A DNA stretch of 64,000 nucleotides from NCBI GenBank assembly GCA_048268485.1, contig JBLWVL010000004.1:72863-136862 (forward strand). The letters run 5' to 3'. This document shows, one piece after another, positions 43,862 to 53,121 of this stretch. The translations under genes were made by a program, and so were the position numbers. The DNA is from Oceanospirillum sp048268485 (lineage in GTDB: Bacteria > Pseudomonadota > Gammaproteobacteria > Pseudomonadales > Halomonadaceae). Each line of letters starts with the position of its first letter. The stretch's first letter is position 1. The notes under the pieces are model-generated. The model was not told where the DNA came from. It saw only the letters and a list, made by a program, of their open reading frames with translations, and searched no databases.

Positions 43862-43889
43862 AAAAAAGGCAGCCGAAGCTGCCTTTTTT
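43862..43889. terminator. Bidirectional intrinsic terminator
   Basis: Stem GGCAGC/GCTGCC with CGAA loop, A6 before and T6 after; serves the chemoreceptor (+) and purL (-). Confidence 0.9.
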
Positions 43890-43917
43890 GTACCTTTCAG
43901 ATAAGACTCTTATCCGA

Positions 43918-46900
43918 TCAGTTTGCCCATACTCGTGCATTACGGAACATACGCATCCAGGCACCATCCTCACTCCAGTCATCAGGAGCCCAGGAGTTAG
44001 TCACGGCACGGTAAACCCGTTCCGGGTGCGGCATCATGATGGTGACACGACCGTCGGTGGTGGTCACACCGGTAACACCCGCCGGTGAACCGTTCGGGTT
44101 CGCCGGATAGGTTTCGGTCACTTTGCCATAATTATCCACATAGCGTAGCGCCAGATTGCCGCTTTCCAACAGTGCATTCAGGTGAGCTTCACTGGCGAAC
44201 TCAGCATGGCCTTCACCATGAGCCACAGCAATCGGCATACGGGAACCCGCCATACCCTGCAGGAAGACAGACGGGCTATCCTGTACTTCAACCATGCAAA
44301 CACGGGCCTCAAACTGCTCAGACTGATTGCGTACAAAGTGCGGCCAGTGCTCGGCACCCGGGATCAGTTCGTGCAGGTTAGACAGCATCTGACAGCCGTT
44401 ACATACGCCCAGCGCGAAGGTATCTTCACGGTGGAAGAAGTTCTTGAACTGCTCACGGGCAGTGGTGTTGAACAGAATACTCTTCGCCCAACCTTCACCG
44501 GCACCCAGGACATCACCATAGGAGAAACCGCCACAGGCTACCAGGCCGCGGAACTGATCCAGTGTCACACGACCTTCCAGAATGTCGCTCATGTGCACAT
44601 CAACGGCTGCGAAACCAGCACGATCAAAGGCGGCTGCCATTTCGATCTGACCGTTAACACCCTGCTCACGCACGATGGCCACTTTCGGACGGTTGCCGGA
44701 AGCGATCAGAGGTGCAGCAACATCTTCATTCACGTTGTAAGTCAGCTCAGCGTGCAAACCTGGATTAGTGGAGTCCAGCAGGCCTTCAAACTCTTCCAGT
44801 GCGCAGTCTGCGTTATCACGCAGCGCCTGAATTCGGTAGCTGGTTTCGCTCCACTTACGCTGATAGTTCACACGGGCATTTTCCAGAACTGCTTCGCCGT
44901 CATAGGTGAAACGTACCCAGTCTTCGTCGTTCAGCTCGCCGATAACCGCGACGCAGTCCCCCAGGCCCGCTGCCTGGAACTGAGCCAGCACTTCTTCGGA
45001 ATCATCACGGGAGATCTGAATTACTGCACCCAGTTCTTCGTTGAACAGAGCTGCCAGAACATCCTGATCCGCATCGCTGTCTGCGATCAGATCCAGTTTG
45101 ATGTTCAGACCGGTATGACCGGCAAAAGACATCTCAGCCAGCGTTGCGAACAGACCACCATCAGAGCGATCATGGTAAGCCAGTAGCTTGCCATCCTGAT
45201 TCAGGCCCTGAATCACAGCGAACATCGCTTTCAGGTCTTCCGCATCATCCAGATCAGGTGCTTCGTTACCCACCTGATTGAACACCTGCGCCAGCGCAGA
45301 ACCACCCAGACGGTTCTGACCACGACCCAGATCGATCAGCAGCAGATCAGTGGCGCCTTTGTCGGTACGCAGTTCAGGGGTCAGGGTCTTACGCGCATCG
45401 CCAACAGGGGCAAAACCGGTAATCACCAGAGACAGTGGCGACGTTACCGCTTTCTCTTCACCGTTATCGTCCCAAACGGTACGCATGGACATGGAGTCCT
45501 TACCCACAGGAATCGCGATATCCAGCTCAGGAGCCAGCTCCATACCCACCGCTTTTACGGTGTCGAACAGCGCCTGATTTTCGCCGTTGTGGCTGGCTGC
45601 CGACATCCAGTTAGCCGACAGTTTGATGTCGCCCATCTTGTTGATCTGAGCCGCCGCCAGATTGGTGATGGTTTCACCCACCGCCATACGACCGGAAGCA
45701 GCAGGATTGATCAGCGCCAGCGGGGTACGTTCGCCCATCGCCATCGCTTCACCTGTGGTGGAGTCCTGAGTGGTGGTGGTTACCGCAACATCGGCAACCG
45801 GCACCTGCCACGGGCCTACCATCTGATCACGGGCAACCATACCGGTAATGGATCGGTCGCCAATGGTGATCAGGAAGTTTTTACTGGCAACCGTCGGCAG
45901 CTGCAGAACCCGTTTAGCAGCTTCTTTCAGCTCAACGCCTTCCAGTTTCAGTTCCGGCAGCTCAGGGTTTACGCGGTTAAATTCACGGTGCATCTTAGGT
46001 GGCTTACCGAACAGCACACTCATCGGCAGGTCAACCGGCTCATTGCTGAACACAGTATCCTGAACCGTCAGGTGCATCTCGGCGGTAGCTTCACCCACGA
46101 CAGCAAACGGGCAGCGCTCACGGGCACAGATCGCCTCAAACGCTTCCAGATTCTCAGGAGAAACCGCCATCACATAGCGTTCCTGAGATTCGTTACACCA
46201 GATCTCCAGCGGGCTCATGCCCGGCTCGTCGTTCAGTACTTTACGCAGATCGAACTGACCACCACGGTCGCCATCTTTAACCAGCTCAGGCAGGGCGTTA
46301 GATAAGCCACCTGCGCCAACATCATGGATAAAGCTGATTGGGTTCTTGTCTCCCAGCTGCCAGCATTGGTCGATCACTTCCTGGCAGCGACGTTCCATTT
46401 CGGGGTTTTCACGCTGTACAGAAGCAAAGTCCAGATCTTCAGAGCTGGCACCCGTCGCCATAGAAGACGCCGCACCGCCGCCCAGGCCAATCAGCATGGC
46501 TGGGCCACCCAGAACGATCAGCTTAGCACCAACTTCAATCTCGCCCTTCTCAACATGATCAGCGCGGATATTACCCATACCACCGGCCAGCATGATCGGC
46601 TTGTGGTAGCCCCACATCTCGCTGCCGTTCACGCCGGTCGCTTCCTGCTCGAAGGTACGGAAGTAACCATTCAGGTTAGGGCGACCAAATTCATTGTTAA
46701 AGGCTGCACCGCCCAGAGGACCTTCGATCATGATATCCAGCGCAGACACAATACGCGCAGGCTTTCCATAACCACCTTCCCATGGCTGATTCAGGCCAGG
46801 GATATTCAGATTGGATACAGTGAAACCGGTCAGACCTGCTTTTGGCTTAGAGCCTCGGCCAGTCGCGCCTTCATCACGGATCTCACCACCGGAGCCGGTA

Positions 46901-47823
46901 GCTGCACCGGGGAAAGGCGCAATCGCGGTCGGGTGATTATGGGTTTCCACCTTCATCAACAGGTGAACCGGCTCGTTGTGTTTGCCGTATTCTTTTGTCT
47001 CAGGATTCGGGAAGAAGCGGTTAGCCTCGTGGCCAACAATCACAGATGCGTTATCTTTGTAGGCAGACAGCACACCTTCAGGGCTTTGCTCGAAGGTATT
47101 TTTGATCATGCCGAACAGGGATTTTTCCTGCGCTTCGCCATCAATTGTCCAGTCAGCATTAAAAATCTTGTGACGGCAGTGCTCGGAGTTAGCCTGAGCA
47201 AACATCATCAGCTCGATATCATTAGGATTACGACCCAGATCGATGAAACTTTGCACCAGATAATCGATCTCATCATCCGCCAGAGCCAAACCCAGTGACT
47301 GGTTAGCCTCTTCCAGTGCCGGACGGCCACGACCCAAAATGTCTACAGAGGTCATCGGCCGGGGTTGCTCGTGACTGAACAGTAAGGACGCCTGATCAAG
47401 ATCCGTCAGTACGGCCTGAGTCATGCGGTCATGCAGCAGATCTTTGATCACAGCCAGATCGGTTTCCGAAGCGCTTGGCAACTCGACATAATAGGCGATA
47501 CCACGCTCAATACGACTGATAGTATTCAAACCACAGTTATGAGCGATATCGGTCGCCTTGGAAGACCAGGGAGAAATGGTTCCCGGACGGGGCACCACCA
47601 GAAACAGGGTGCCGGAGGACTCCAGCAGATCAGACTTGGGCCCATAGCGCAGAATGCGGTCCAAAACCGTTTGCTGCTCGGTTGTCAGGTCTGCGGTCAG
47701 CTCTGCAAAATGCATGAACTCGGCGTGTACATTCTGAACCGCTGGCACTGCCTCTTGAAGGGCAGACAGCAGCTTCTGGGTTCGGAAGGCAGATAGGGCG
47801 GGCGCTCCACGCAATTTAAGCAT
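43918..47823 (-). CDS. purL: Phosphoribosylformylglycinamidine synthase
   Basis: Fourth step of purine synthesis: FGAR plus glutamine and ATP to FGAM. 1301 residues, the large single-chain form of gammaproteobacteria: N-terminal domain, two AIRS-like halves (VETHNHPTAIAPFPGAATG; IPVGKDSMSMRT), and a C-terminal glutaminase with FALGVCNGCQML (nucleophile Cys near residue 1140) and the MPHPERVYRA His-Glu. Divergent from mltF. A half PurR-like site only is seen upstream, so regulation is open. Confidence 0.98.
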   Translation of the reverse strand: MLKLRGAPALSAFRTQKLLSALQEAVPAVQNVHAEFMHFAELTADLTTEQQTVLDRILRYGPKSDLLESSGTLFLVVPRPGTISPWSSKATDIAHNCGLNTISRIERGIAYYVELPSASETDLAVIKDLLHDRMTQAVLTDLDQASLLFSHEQPRPMTSVDILGRGRPALEEANQSLGLALADDEIDYLVQSFIDLGRNPNDIELMMFAQANSEHCRHKIFNADWTIDGEAQEKSLFGMIKNTFEQSPEGVLSAYKDNASVIVGHEANRFFPNPETKEYGKHNEPVHLLMKVETHNHPTAIAPFPGAATGSGGEIRDEGATGRGSKPKAGLTGFTVSNLNIPGLNQPWEGGYGKPARIVSALDIMIEGPLGGAAFNNEFGRPNLNGYFRTFEQEATGVNGSEMWGYHKPIMLAGGMGNIRADHVEKGEIEVGAKLIVLGGPAMLIGLGGGAASSMATGASSEDLDFASVQRENPEMERRCQEVIDQCWQLGDKNPISFIHDVGAGGLSNALPELVKDGDRGGQFDLRKVLNDEPGMSPLEIWCNESQERYVMAVSPENLEAFEAICARERCPFAVVGEATAEMHLTVQDTVFSNEPVDLPMSVLFGKPPKMHREFNRVNPELPELKLEGVELKEAAKRVLQLPTVASKNFLITIGDRSITGMVARDQMVGPWQVPVADVAVTTTTQDSTTGEAMAMGERTPLALINPAASGRMAVGETITNLAAAQINKMGDIKLSANWMSAASHNGENQALFDTVKAVGMELAPELDIAIPVGKDSMSMRTVWDDNGEEKAVTSPLSLVITGFAPVGDARKTLTPELRTDKGATDLLLIDLGRGQNRLGGSALAQVFNQVGNEAPDLDDAEDLKAMFAVIQGLNQDGKLLAYHDRSDGGLFATLAEMSFAGHTGLNIKLDLIADSDADQDVLAALFNEELGAVIQISRDDSEEVLAQFQAAGLGDCVAVIGELNDEDWVRFTYDGEAVLENARVNYQRKWSETSYRIQALRDNADCALEEFEGLLDSTNPGLHAELTYNVNEDVAAPLIASGNRPKVAIVREQGVNGQIEMAAAFDRAGFAAVDVHMSDILEGRVTLDQFRGLVACGGFSYGDVLGAGEGWAKSILFNTTAREQFKNFFHREDTFALGVCNGCQMLSNLHELIPGAEHWPHFVRNQSEQFEARVCMVEVQDSPSVFLQGMAGSRMPIAVAHGEGHAEFASEAHLNALLESGNLALRYVDNYGKVTETYPANPNGSPAGVTGVTTTDGRVTIMMPHPERVYRAVTNSWAPDDWSEDGAWMRMFRNARVWAN

Positions 47824-48125
47824 GACGAAAAGAAGCCTCTTTAAAAAAATCGGAAACCGGAACTTGTTCTACTATTTAAAAGCAAACGAAAAACAAGGAT
47901 ACAGTTCATTTGCTTTGTTAAATGGCAGAAATGATGAGGGTGCCAATAATACTGCAAACCCTGTGTTTAAAGCCAATCTGAAGATGACTTTCTTGCTATA
48001 TCATTTAGCAGAGTGTCATTTTAAGCAAAAAAAATGCGACAATAGGGTTCTGTTTATTTTTCCATCGGCGAAACAGCCCGTATTACAACGGTTATTGAGT
48101 TCGCTCTATACTACAGCAACGTCTG
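47824..48125. other. Divergent promoter region between purL and mltF
   Basis: A 302-bp AT-rich gap. On the minus strand GTTTGC followed by TT (about 47881-47888) is half of a PurR operator, but the other half is absent. No confident promoter, short gene or hairpin was found. Confidence 0.35.
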
Positions 48126-49586
48126 GTGAACACTGTGTTTAAGCAGCCTTTTTTACAATTTACAAAGTTCACAATGGCCGCAGCAACGCTGCTGGCAGCC
48201 GTGTCTTTGTCTGGCTGCAACCAACCCACCGTTCTGGAAGAAGTCAAACAAAATGGCACGCTGAAAATTCTGACCCGGAATACCCCAACGACCTACTATG
48301 AAGGGTCCGATGGCCCCACTGGTTTCGAGTATGAACTGGCAAGCCTGTTTGCGGACCATCTCGGAGTAAAGCTCGAAATCGATAGCAACCATGACATTAA
48401 GGGTATTTATCAGTCTCTGGAAGAGGGAGACGCTCATTTGGCTGCGGCAGGGCTTGAAGTCAATCTGGATCGTATCGGCGACTTCTACTACAGCCAGGGC
48501 TATATGGATGTGCAGCCGGTTGTGATCTATAACCGGAAAGAGTCCAGGCCCAAAACAATAGAAGACTTAGTGGGTAAACAAACTGCCGTCATTGCCGGCA
48601 CAAACAACGCCCTCCTGCTCCGAAGCCTGCAACAGAAACAGCCAAAACTTAGTTGGAAAGAAACCAGCGACCTGGAAGCCACGGATCTTATCCGTATGGT
48701 ACACGAGCAGGAACTGGACTTTGCTGTCATCAACTCGAACGAGCTGGGAATTAACAAAGCTTATTACTCCAGGGTAAAAGAAGCCTTTGTACTGAACGAG
48801 ACTCATAAGCTCGCATGGGCGATGCCAAAACGCAGAGATAATACCCTATACAATGCTGCCCGGGACTTCTTCTCCCAGATAGAGAGTGATGGCACCCTCT
48901 CTCAAATTCGCGACCGCTATTATGGGCATAAAGAGGAGCTGAACTATGTTGGCGTCCAGCTGTTCCTGCGTCATATCCGAGGACGCCTGCCTAAGTATGA
49001 AAAGCACTTCAGGCAAGCGGCTGAAAAATACAACCTCGACTGGCGCTTACTGGCCGCCACAGGTTACCAGGAATCCCATTGGCTGCCTCGGGCCAAGTCA
49101 CCAACGGGAGTTCGGGGACTAATGATGCTAACCCTGAATACAGCCAGTGATATGGGTGTAACAAACAGGCTGGATGCAAAACAAAGTATTTATGGGGGAG
49201 CCCGTTATCTTTCCAAACTGATTCGCCGTATGCCGGAACAAATTCTGGAACCGGATCGCACCTGGATGGCACTTGCTTCCTACAACGTCGGTTATGGTCA
49301 TTTGGAGGATGCCCGGAAAATCACCGAGCATATGAAGAAAGATCCCAATAAATGGATCGATGTGCGCGAACACCTGCCACTACTGCAGAAGCGTAACTGG
49401 TATCGTTTCACCAAACACGGCTTTGCCCGGGGCGAAGAGCCGGTACATTATGTTCAGAACATCCGTCAGTACTACGACATTCTGACCTGGTACGACAGCC
49501 GCCTACAGCAGGTGGCGCAAAACCAGGCCACAGAAGAAAGTGTCCAGAAAGCCGTTAACTTCAGTATCGTACCTCCGGTACTCTAG
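48126..49586 (+). CDS. mltF: Membrane-bound lytic murein transglycosylase F
   Basis: Cleaves peptidoglycan glycan strands to 1,6-anhydro ends. 486 residues: a lipoprotein signal with lipobox SLSGC (Cys31), an ABC-type substrate-binding domain about 40-270 (LKILTRNTPTTYYEGSDGPTGFEYELA, LAAAGL), and a C-terminal SLT domain with catalytic Glu in ATGYQESHWLPRAKSPTGVRGLMML and the SYNVGYGH motif. The start is GTG (48126). Like the Pseudomonas homologue and unlike E. coli MltF it should be lipid-anchored. Confidence 0.95.
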   Translation: MNTVFKQPFLQFTKFTMAAATLLAAVSLSGCNQPTVLEEVKQNGTLKILTRNTPTTYYEGSDGPTGFEYELASLFADHLGVKLEIDSNHDIKGIYQSLEEGDAHLAAAGLEVNLDRIGDFYYSQGYMDVQPVVIYNRKESRPKTIEDLVGKQTAVIAGTNNALLLRSLQQKQPKLSWKETSDLEATDLIRMVHEQELDFAVINSNELGINKAYYSRVKEAFVLNETHKLAWAMPKRRDNTLYNAARDFFSQIESDGTLSQIRDRYYGHKEELNYVGVQLFLRHIRGRLPKYEKHFRQAAEKYNLDWRLLAATGYQESHWLPRAKSPTGVRGLMMLTLNTASDMGVTNRLDAKQSIYGGARYLSKLIRRMPEQILEPDRTWMALASYNVGYGHLEDARKITEHMKKDPNKWIDVREHLPLLQKRNWYRFTKHGFARGEEPVHYVQNIRQYYDILTWYDSRLQQVAQNQATEESVQKAVNFSIVPPVL

Positions 49587-49635
49587 CCTCAGTAAAACAG
49601 CACATCCTAATATCTGCGACACTTCGCCACTGAGG

Positions 49636-49657
49636 CATAGTGCCGCGCGACACTATG
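49636..49657. promoter_or_regulatory. Inverted repeat upstream of the MbnP-like gene
   Basis: CATAGTG (49636-49642) and CACTATG (49651-49657), 8 bp apart, 65 bp before the MbnP start. No T tract follows, so it is more likely an operator or leader hairpin than the mltF terminator. Confidence 0.35.
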
Positions 49658-49721
49658 TCAAATTCAGTCAAGTCAGTACCTTTATTATGATGGCCTCCCT
49701 TACATGGAGGAAGAGAGCATA

Positions 49722-50603
49722 ATGAAAAAACTGATGATATACGGCACCCTAGCCAGCATCGCAACACTCACCGGCTGCCTGGGGAGTGATAACGATAATA
49801 ATAGCAGTGCAATACAAAAAGATGTCGTCATTCAATTTGCAGGAGAGGTCAACGGTCAACCTTTTAGCTGTGCAGACACTTACGCCGGCCTGGGAACCAA
49901 TAACTCTTCAGCCGTATTAACTGATTTTCGTCTGTACTTAAATAATGTCAGTCTAATTGATGCCGAAGGTAACAGGCATCCTGTCACATTGAAAAATGAC
50001 GGTGCATGGCAAACTGACGAAGTTGCCCTGTTAGACTTTGAAACCGGCGATGGCAGCTGCACATCAGGTACACCAGCAACCAATATGGTTGTCAGCGGTA
50101 CCGTTGATGAGAGCGACTACACAGGCCTTGAGTTCAACGTAGGTGTTCCAGGACAGACCAATCACCAGGATTCGACAGCAGCCCCCTCTCCACTCAATAT
50201 TTCAGGCCTGTTTTGGCGCTGGCAAAGTGGTTATAAGCATGCGCGCATGGATCTTAAACTCGATACGCCCTACAACTACACCGATAAGGACGGTGCCACA
50301 CAAAGCACCCAGTCCTGGTTTCTTCATTTAGGCAGCACAGACTGTTCCGGTGATCCGACTCTGGGCGAAACTGTAACCTGTGCCAATCCAAACCGCCCAA
50401 CAATCACCTTAGACGACTTCAATATTGAAGCCAATAAAGTGATCGTCGATTACGGCAAACTGATGGCAACCACAGACCTTTCTACCAGCACACCTTACCC
50501 ATTTGGCTGCATGTCTGGTGCCACCGATGCCGACTGTGTAGAAGTCTTTAAAAACCTGGGCCTTACAGGTGATCAAACGCTATTTGGTAAAGGGTCTCTT
50601 TAA
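49722..50603 (+). CDS. MbnP-family copper-binding lipoprotein
   Basis: A 293-residue exported lipoprotein: signal MKKLMIYGTLASIATLTGC (lipid Cys19), then the MbnP domain with GQPFSCADTY, LTDFRLYLNNVSLID, the family Trp motif GLFWRWQSGYKHARMDL and late cysteine pairs (DCSGD, VTCANP, FGCMSG, DADCVE). This is the 'four-Cys' partner of the metallo-mystery pair. In characterised MbnP a Trp is oxidised to kynurenine by MbnH and takes part in copper binding. ATG 49722 follows GGAGG and AGAG. Its stop codon TAA overlaps the MbnH start. Confidence 0.9.
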   Translation: MKKLMIYGTLASIATLTGCLGSDNDNNSSAIQKDVVIQFAGEVNGQPFSCADTYAGLGTNNSSAVLTDFRLYLNNVSLIDAEGNRHPVTLKNDGAWQTDEVALLDFETGDGSCTSGTPATNMVVSGTVDESDYTGLEFNVGVPGQTNHQDSTAAPSPLNISGLFWRWQSGYKHARMDLKLDTPYNYTDKDGATQSTQSWFLHLGSTDCSGDPTLGETVTCANPNRPTITLDDFNIEANKVIVDYGKLMATTDLSTSTPYPFGCMSGATDADCVEVFKNLGLTGDQTLFGKGSL

Positions 50604-51865
50604 TGGGAGCGGCACTATCTTCTGCCTTGAACACCAAGATGGCTGCCCTGAACGCAAAGCTGGCCATTCCAGCTTTGCGTTCAAAAACCATCAAAACAGG
50701 ATGGTTAGCATCAGCCCTATGCTCACTCGCAGCATTGACTGGTTGCGGGGATTCTGACTGGCAGCACCAGGAGTTTTCTACAGGCAACAGTACTTTCGAC
50801 TTCCGAATTCCCACAAATACTCCCGCACCTTTTGTGCCTGAAGATAATCCAATGACACCTGAAAAAGTAGAGCTGGGTCGCCATCTGTTTTTTGATATCC
50901 GCTTATCCGGTAATCAAACCCAATCCTGTGGTAGCTGCCACTTGCAGGAACTCGGCTTTGCTGATGGCATCGCATTACCGACCGGCTCCACCGGAGAGCA
51001 GCTTGACCGCAACTCTCAGGGCTTACTCAATGTTGCCTATAACTCCACCTTTACCTGGGGTAATCACTCGCTAACCAGCCTGGTTGATCAGCACTCTGTT
51101 CCCCTTTTTGCAGAGTTTCCGGTTGAGCTGGGTGTTAACGATAGCAATAAAGAAGAAATTCTATTGCGACTTTCTCAGGATACAACTTACCAGCAACTCT
51201 TTTCCTCAGCTTATCCGGATAGCAATTCAGGTGGTAACCCAGAAATTAATTTCCAGCAAATCAGCCAATCACTCGCATCTTTTATCCGCTCAATGGTCTC
51301 CTTCAATACGCCCTATGATCGCTATGAGCAGGGCGATAGCAACGCACTAACCGACTCCCAGAAGCGCGGCATGGATCTGTTCTTCAGCGAACGGACCGAG
51401 TGTTTCCACTGTCATGGTGGTTTTAATTTCTCCCAATCCACCCGCCACAGCAAAACCGTATTTTTTGAAGCACCTTTTTTTAATAACGGTCTTTATAACC
51501 TTGATGGTGCAGGCAGCTATCCGGTGGGTAACCAGGGCCTGTTTGAGCTCACAGGCAAAGAAGAAGACAAAGGCAAGTTCAGGCCCGTTTCTCTCCGTAA
51601 TATCGAGGTAACCGCTCCTTATATGCATGATGGTTCCATCGCGACATTGGAGGAAGTAATTGATCATTACGCAGCCGGTGGCCGGGCACCAACAACCATT
51701 AATGGTCAGGCCACGGGCGATGGCCGTAAGAACCCTAATAAGAGCGGCTTTGTGGGTGGCTTTGAGCTAACGACGCAAGAGAAACAAGACCTGATCAACT
51801 TCCTGAAATCTCTTACCGATGAAAGTTTTAACAAGGATGAACGTTTTGCTAATCCCCATTCTTAA
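50603..51865 (+). CDS. MbnH-like di-heme c-type peroxidase-family enzyme
   Basis: A 420-residue exported di-heme protein of the cytochrome c peroxidase / MauG superfamily. Heme motifs CGSCH (109-113) and CFHCH (267-271); FDIRLSGNQTQSC, LLNVAYNSTFTWGNH, and the late RPVSLRNIEVTAPYMHDGSIATLEEVIDHYAAGG match the MXAN_0977/MbnH family, which oxidises Trp in MbnP. The lipobox LTGC gives a lipid Cys at 48, after an unusually long n-region of about 33 residues. This extra part holds a perfect 14-bp DNA inverted repeat (50650-50682). AAGGG is 8 nt before the ATG; the ATG overlaps the MbnP stop by one base. Confidence 0.9.
   Translation: MGAALSSALNTKMAALNAKLAIPALRSKTIKTGWLASALCSLAALTGCGDSDWQHQEFSTGNSTFDFRIPTNTPAPFVPEDNPMTPEKVELGRHLFFDIRLSGNQTQSCGSCHLQELGFADGIALPTGSTGEQLDRNSQGLLNVAYNSTFTWGNHSLTSLVDQHSVPLFAEFPVELGVNDSNKEEILLRLSQDTTYQQLFSSAYPDSNSGGNPEINFQQISQSLASFIRSMVSFNTPYDRYEQGDSNALTDSQKRGMDLFFSERTECFHCHGGFNFSQSTRHSKTVFFEAPFFNNGLYNLDGAGSYPVGNQGLFELTGKEEDKGKFRPVSLRNIEVTAPYMHDGSIATLEEVIDHYAAGGRAPTTINGQATGDGRKNPNKSGFVGGFELTTQEKQDLINFLKSLTDESFNKDERFANPHS
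50650..50682 (+). repeat. Perfect inverted repeat inside the 5' end of the MbnH-like gene
   Basis: GAACGCAAAGCTGG (50650-50663) and CCAGCTTTGCGTTC (50669-50682) with a 5-nt loop. In mRNA it would form a 14-bp hairpin 47 nt after the start codon. It is followed by AAAAA, not T, so it is not a normal terminator. Confidence 0.85.
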
Positions 51866-53081
51866 AGCAGCAGATCCAACCCCCTCAGCGACAAAGTGGG
51901 CCATGATATTAACATTAGCATGCCTGCTGATAGTTCCGTCTTCCGACGTACTCGCCCATGGCTCTGAAATGGATATTCCTGATACAGGAATACGCATTAG
52001 TTTAGATGTGGAGCAACATATCCTGTCAGGGGTTTCGGAACAAAGCTATCAACTTACAACACCGATTCTGCAACAGGCGGAACCTGCTGAGGAAGGAATA
52101 GGTGCCGCTGAGATAACACTGGCATTAACCACTGAGCTTGCCGATCACTGGCTGGCTTACGGTGCGATCAGTAATCATAGCCATGGGGGTGAATCCTCAC
52201 TGGATATTGACCAGGGTTTTATTCAGAGCGCTGATCAGGATTCACCTTTACGGGGCTTTACATTACGTATAGGCCGGTTCTACTCGTCTGCAGCACTTTA
52301 CAACGACCAGGGGCATAGCGGGTTACTTTTTCCAACGGCTCCTCTGATCTATCAGAGCCTGATGGGGGGTGAACTAAAAGATGATGGTTTGAGTATCGGC
52401 TACAATGTAGCCCCCAACACCAAAATCACTTTTGAAACCTTCGCTGGCGATAACAGTCTTTCTGGCCAACAGGCTGGCAACAAATTCAGCCAAACACAGA
52501 CTTTATCCCTGGATCAAAGTGCTGAGATGGGAGTCTGGGGACACCTGGATACCAAGGTAGGTTACTTAAGCAGTAAGCAAAATTATCAAAGTGAAGATTC
52601 AGGCCATAGCCATAATACTGATAGCGACCTTGTCTATCAGCTATCAGGGGATATTGAGCAGTGGATGCTGTCGGCATTATGGCAAAAAGAGCGCTGGCAG
52701 GTTAGCGGAGAGTATTTTATTCGGGACCTGAACACCAATGCTCAGACCGACAGCCAGATTCTGCAGATTAAAGATAAAAGCTCTGGTTTCTACGCTTTAG
52801 TCGCTTACCAGGTCTCCCCTGAGTGGATACTGGCAACCCGCTATGATCGATTAACAACAGATATTGATACCTATGGTCATCAGGAGCTGATAACCAGCTT
52901 TGGTTTACCTGTCTCACAAACCCCTGAAAATCTGACTCTACTGGCTAACTGGCAACCAACAGATAACCAGCAATGGTCATTACATCTGAGCCAGCCAAAA
53001 GATCTGTGGCAAAACACTTCATCAAATGATTTGTACGGTGGTATCAGTTACCAACTCAGCTTCGCCGGGGAGACGCTTTAA
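51819..53081 (+). CDS. Putative outer-membrane beta-barrel protein linked to MbnP/MbnH
   Basis: Not recognised as a named family. The 420-residue frame has a hydrophobic signal-like segment AMILTLACLLIVPSSDVLA followed by HGSEMDIPDTGIRISLD, then many alternating strand-like segments (GFTLRIGRFYSS, WMLSALWQKERWQVSGEYFI, WILATRYDRL, LLANWQPTDNQQWSLHLSQ) ending GGISYQLSF, as expected for an outer-membrane barrel. His-rich spots HSHGGE and GHSHNTD could bind metal. The start is uncertain: ATG 51819, 51837 or 51903. The first two overlap the MbnH gene; the third leaves a 37-bp gap. Third gene of the MbnP-MbnH operon, so probably in metal transport. Confidence 0.75.
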   Translation: MKVLTRMNVLLIPILKAADPTPSATKWAMILTLACLLIVPSSDVLAHGSEMDIPDTGIRISLDVEQHILSGVSEQSYQLTTPILQQAEPAEEGIGAAEITLALTTELADHWLAYGAISNHSHGGESSLDIDQGFIQSADQDSPLRGFTLRIGRFYSSAALYNDQGHSGLLFPTAPLIYQSLMGGELKDDGLSIGYNVAPNTKITFETFAGDNSLSGQQAGNKFSQTQTLSLDQSAEMGVWGHLDTKVGYLSSKQNYQSEDSGHSHNTDSDLVYQLSGDIEQWMLSALWQKERWQVSGEYFIRDLNTNAQTDSQILQIKDKSSGFYALVAYQVSPEWILATRYDRLTTDIDTYGHQELITSFGLPVSQTPENLTLLANWQPTDNQQWSLHLSQPKDLWQNTSSNDLYGGISYQLSFAGETL

Positions 53082-53093
53082 AATATGACATTA

Positions 53094-53117
53094 CAGCCGG
53101 TCAAGCTTGACCGGCTG
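53094..53117. terminator. Palindromic terminator between convergent genes
   Basis: A 24-bp perfect palindrome (12-bp arms CAGCCGGTCAAG/CTTGACCGGCTG) between the barrel-protein gene and tadA. T-rich sequence (CATTTTAAC) follows on the plus strand. Confidence 0.6.
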
Positions 53118-53121
53118 GCTC

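Noticed and set aside
44182..47298. Several long plus-strand open frames opposite purL
   Set aside because: All are antisense to purL, a continuous 1301-codon gene with all family motifs; their products are low in similarity to anything known to me.
47870..47890. PurR operator upstream of purL
   Set aside because: Only one half of the palindrome (GTTTGC) matches; the other half is AT-rich and does not fit.
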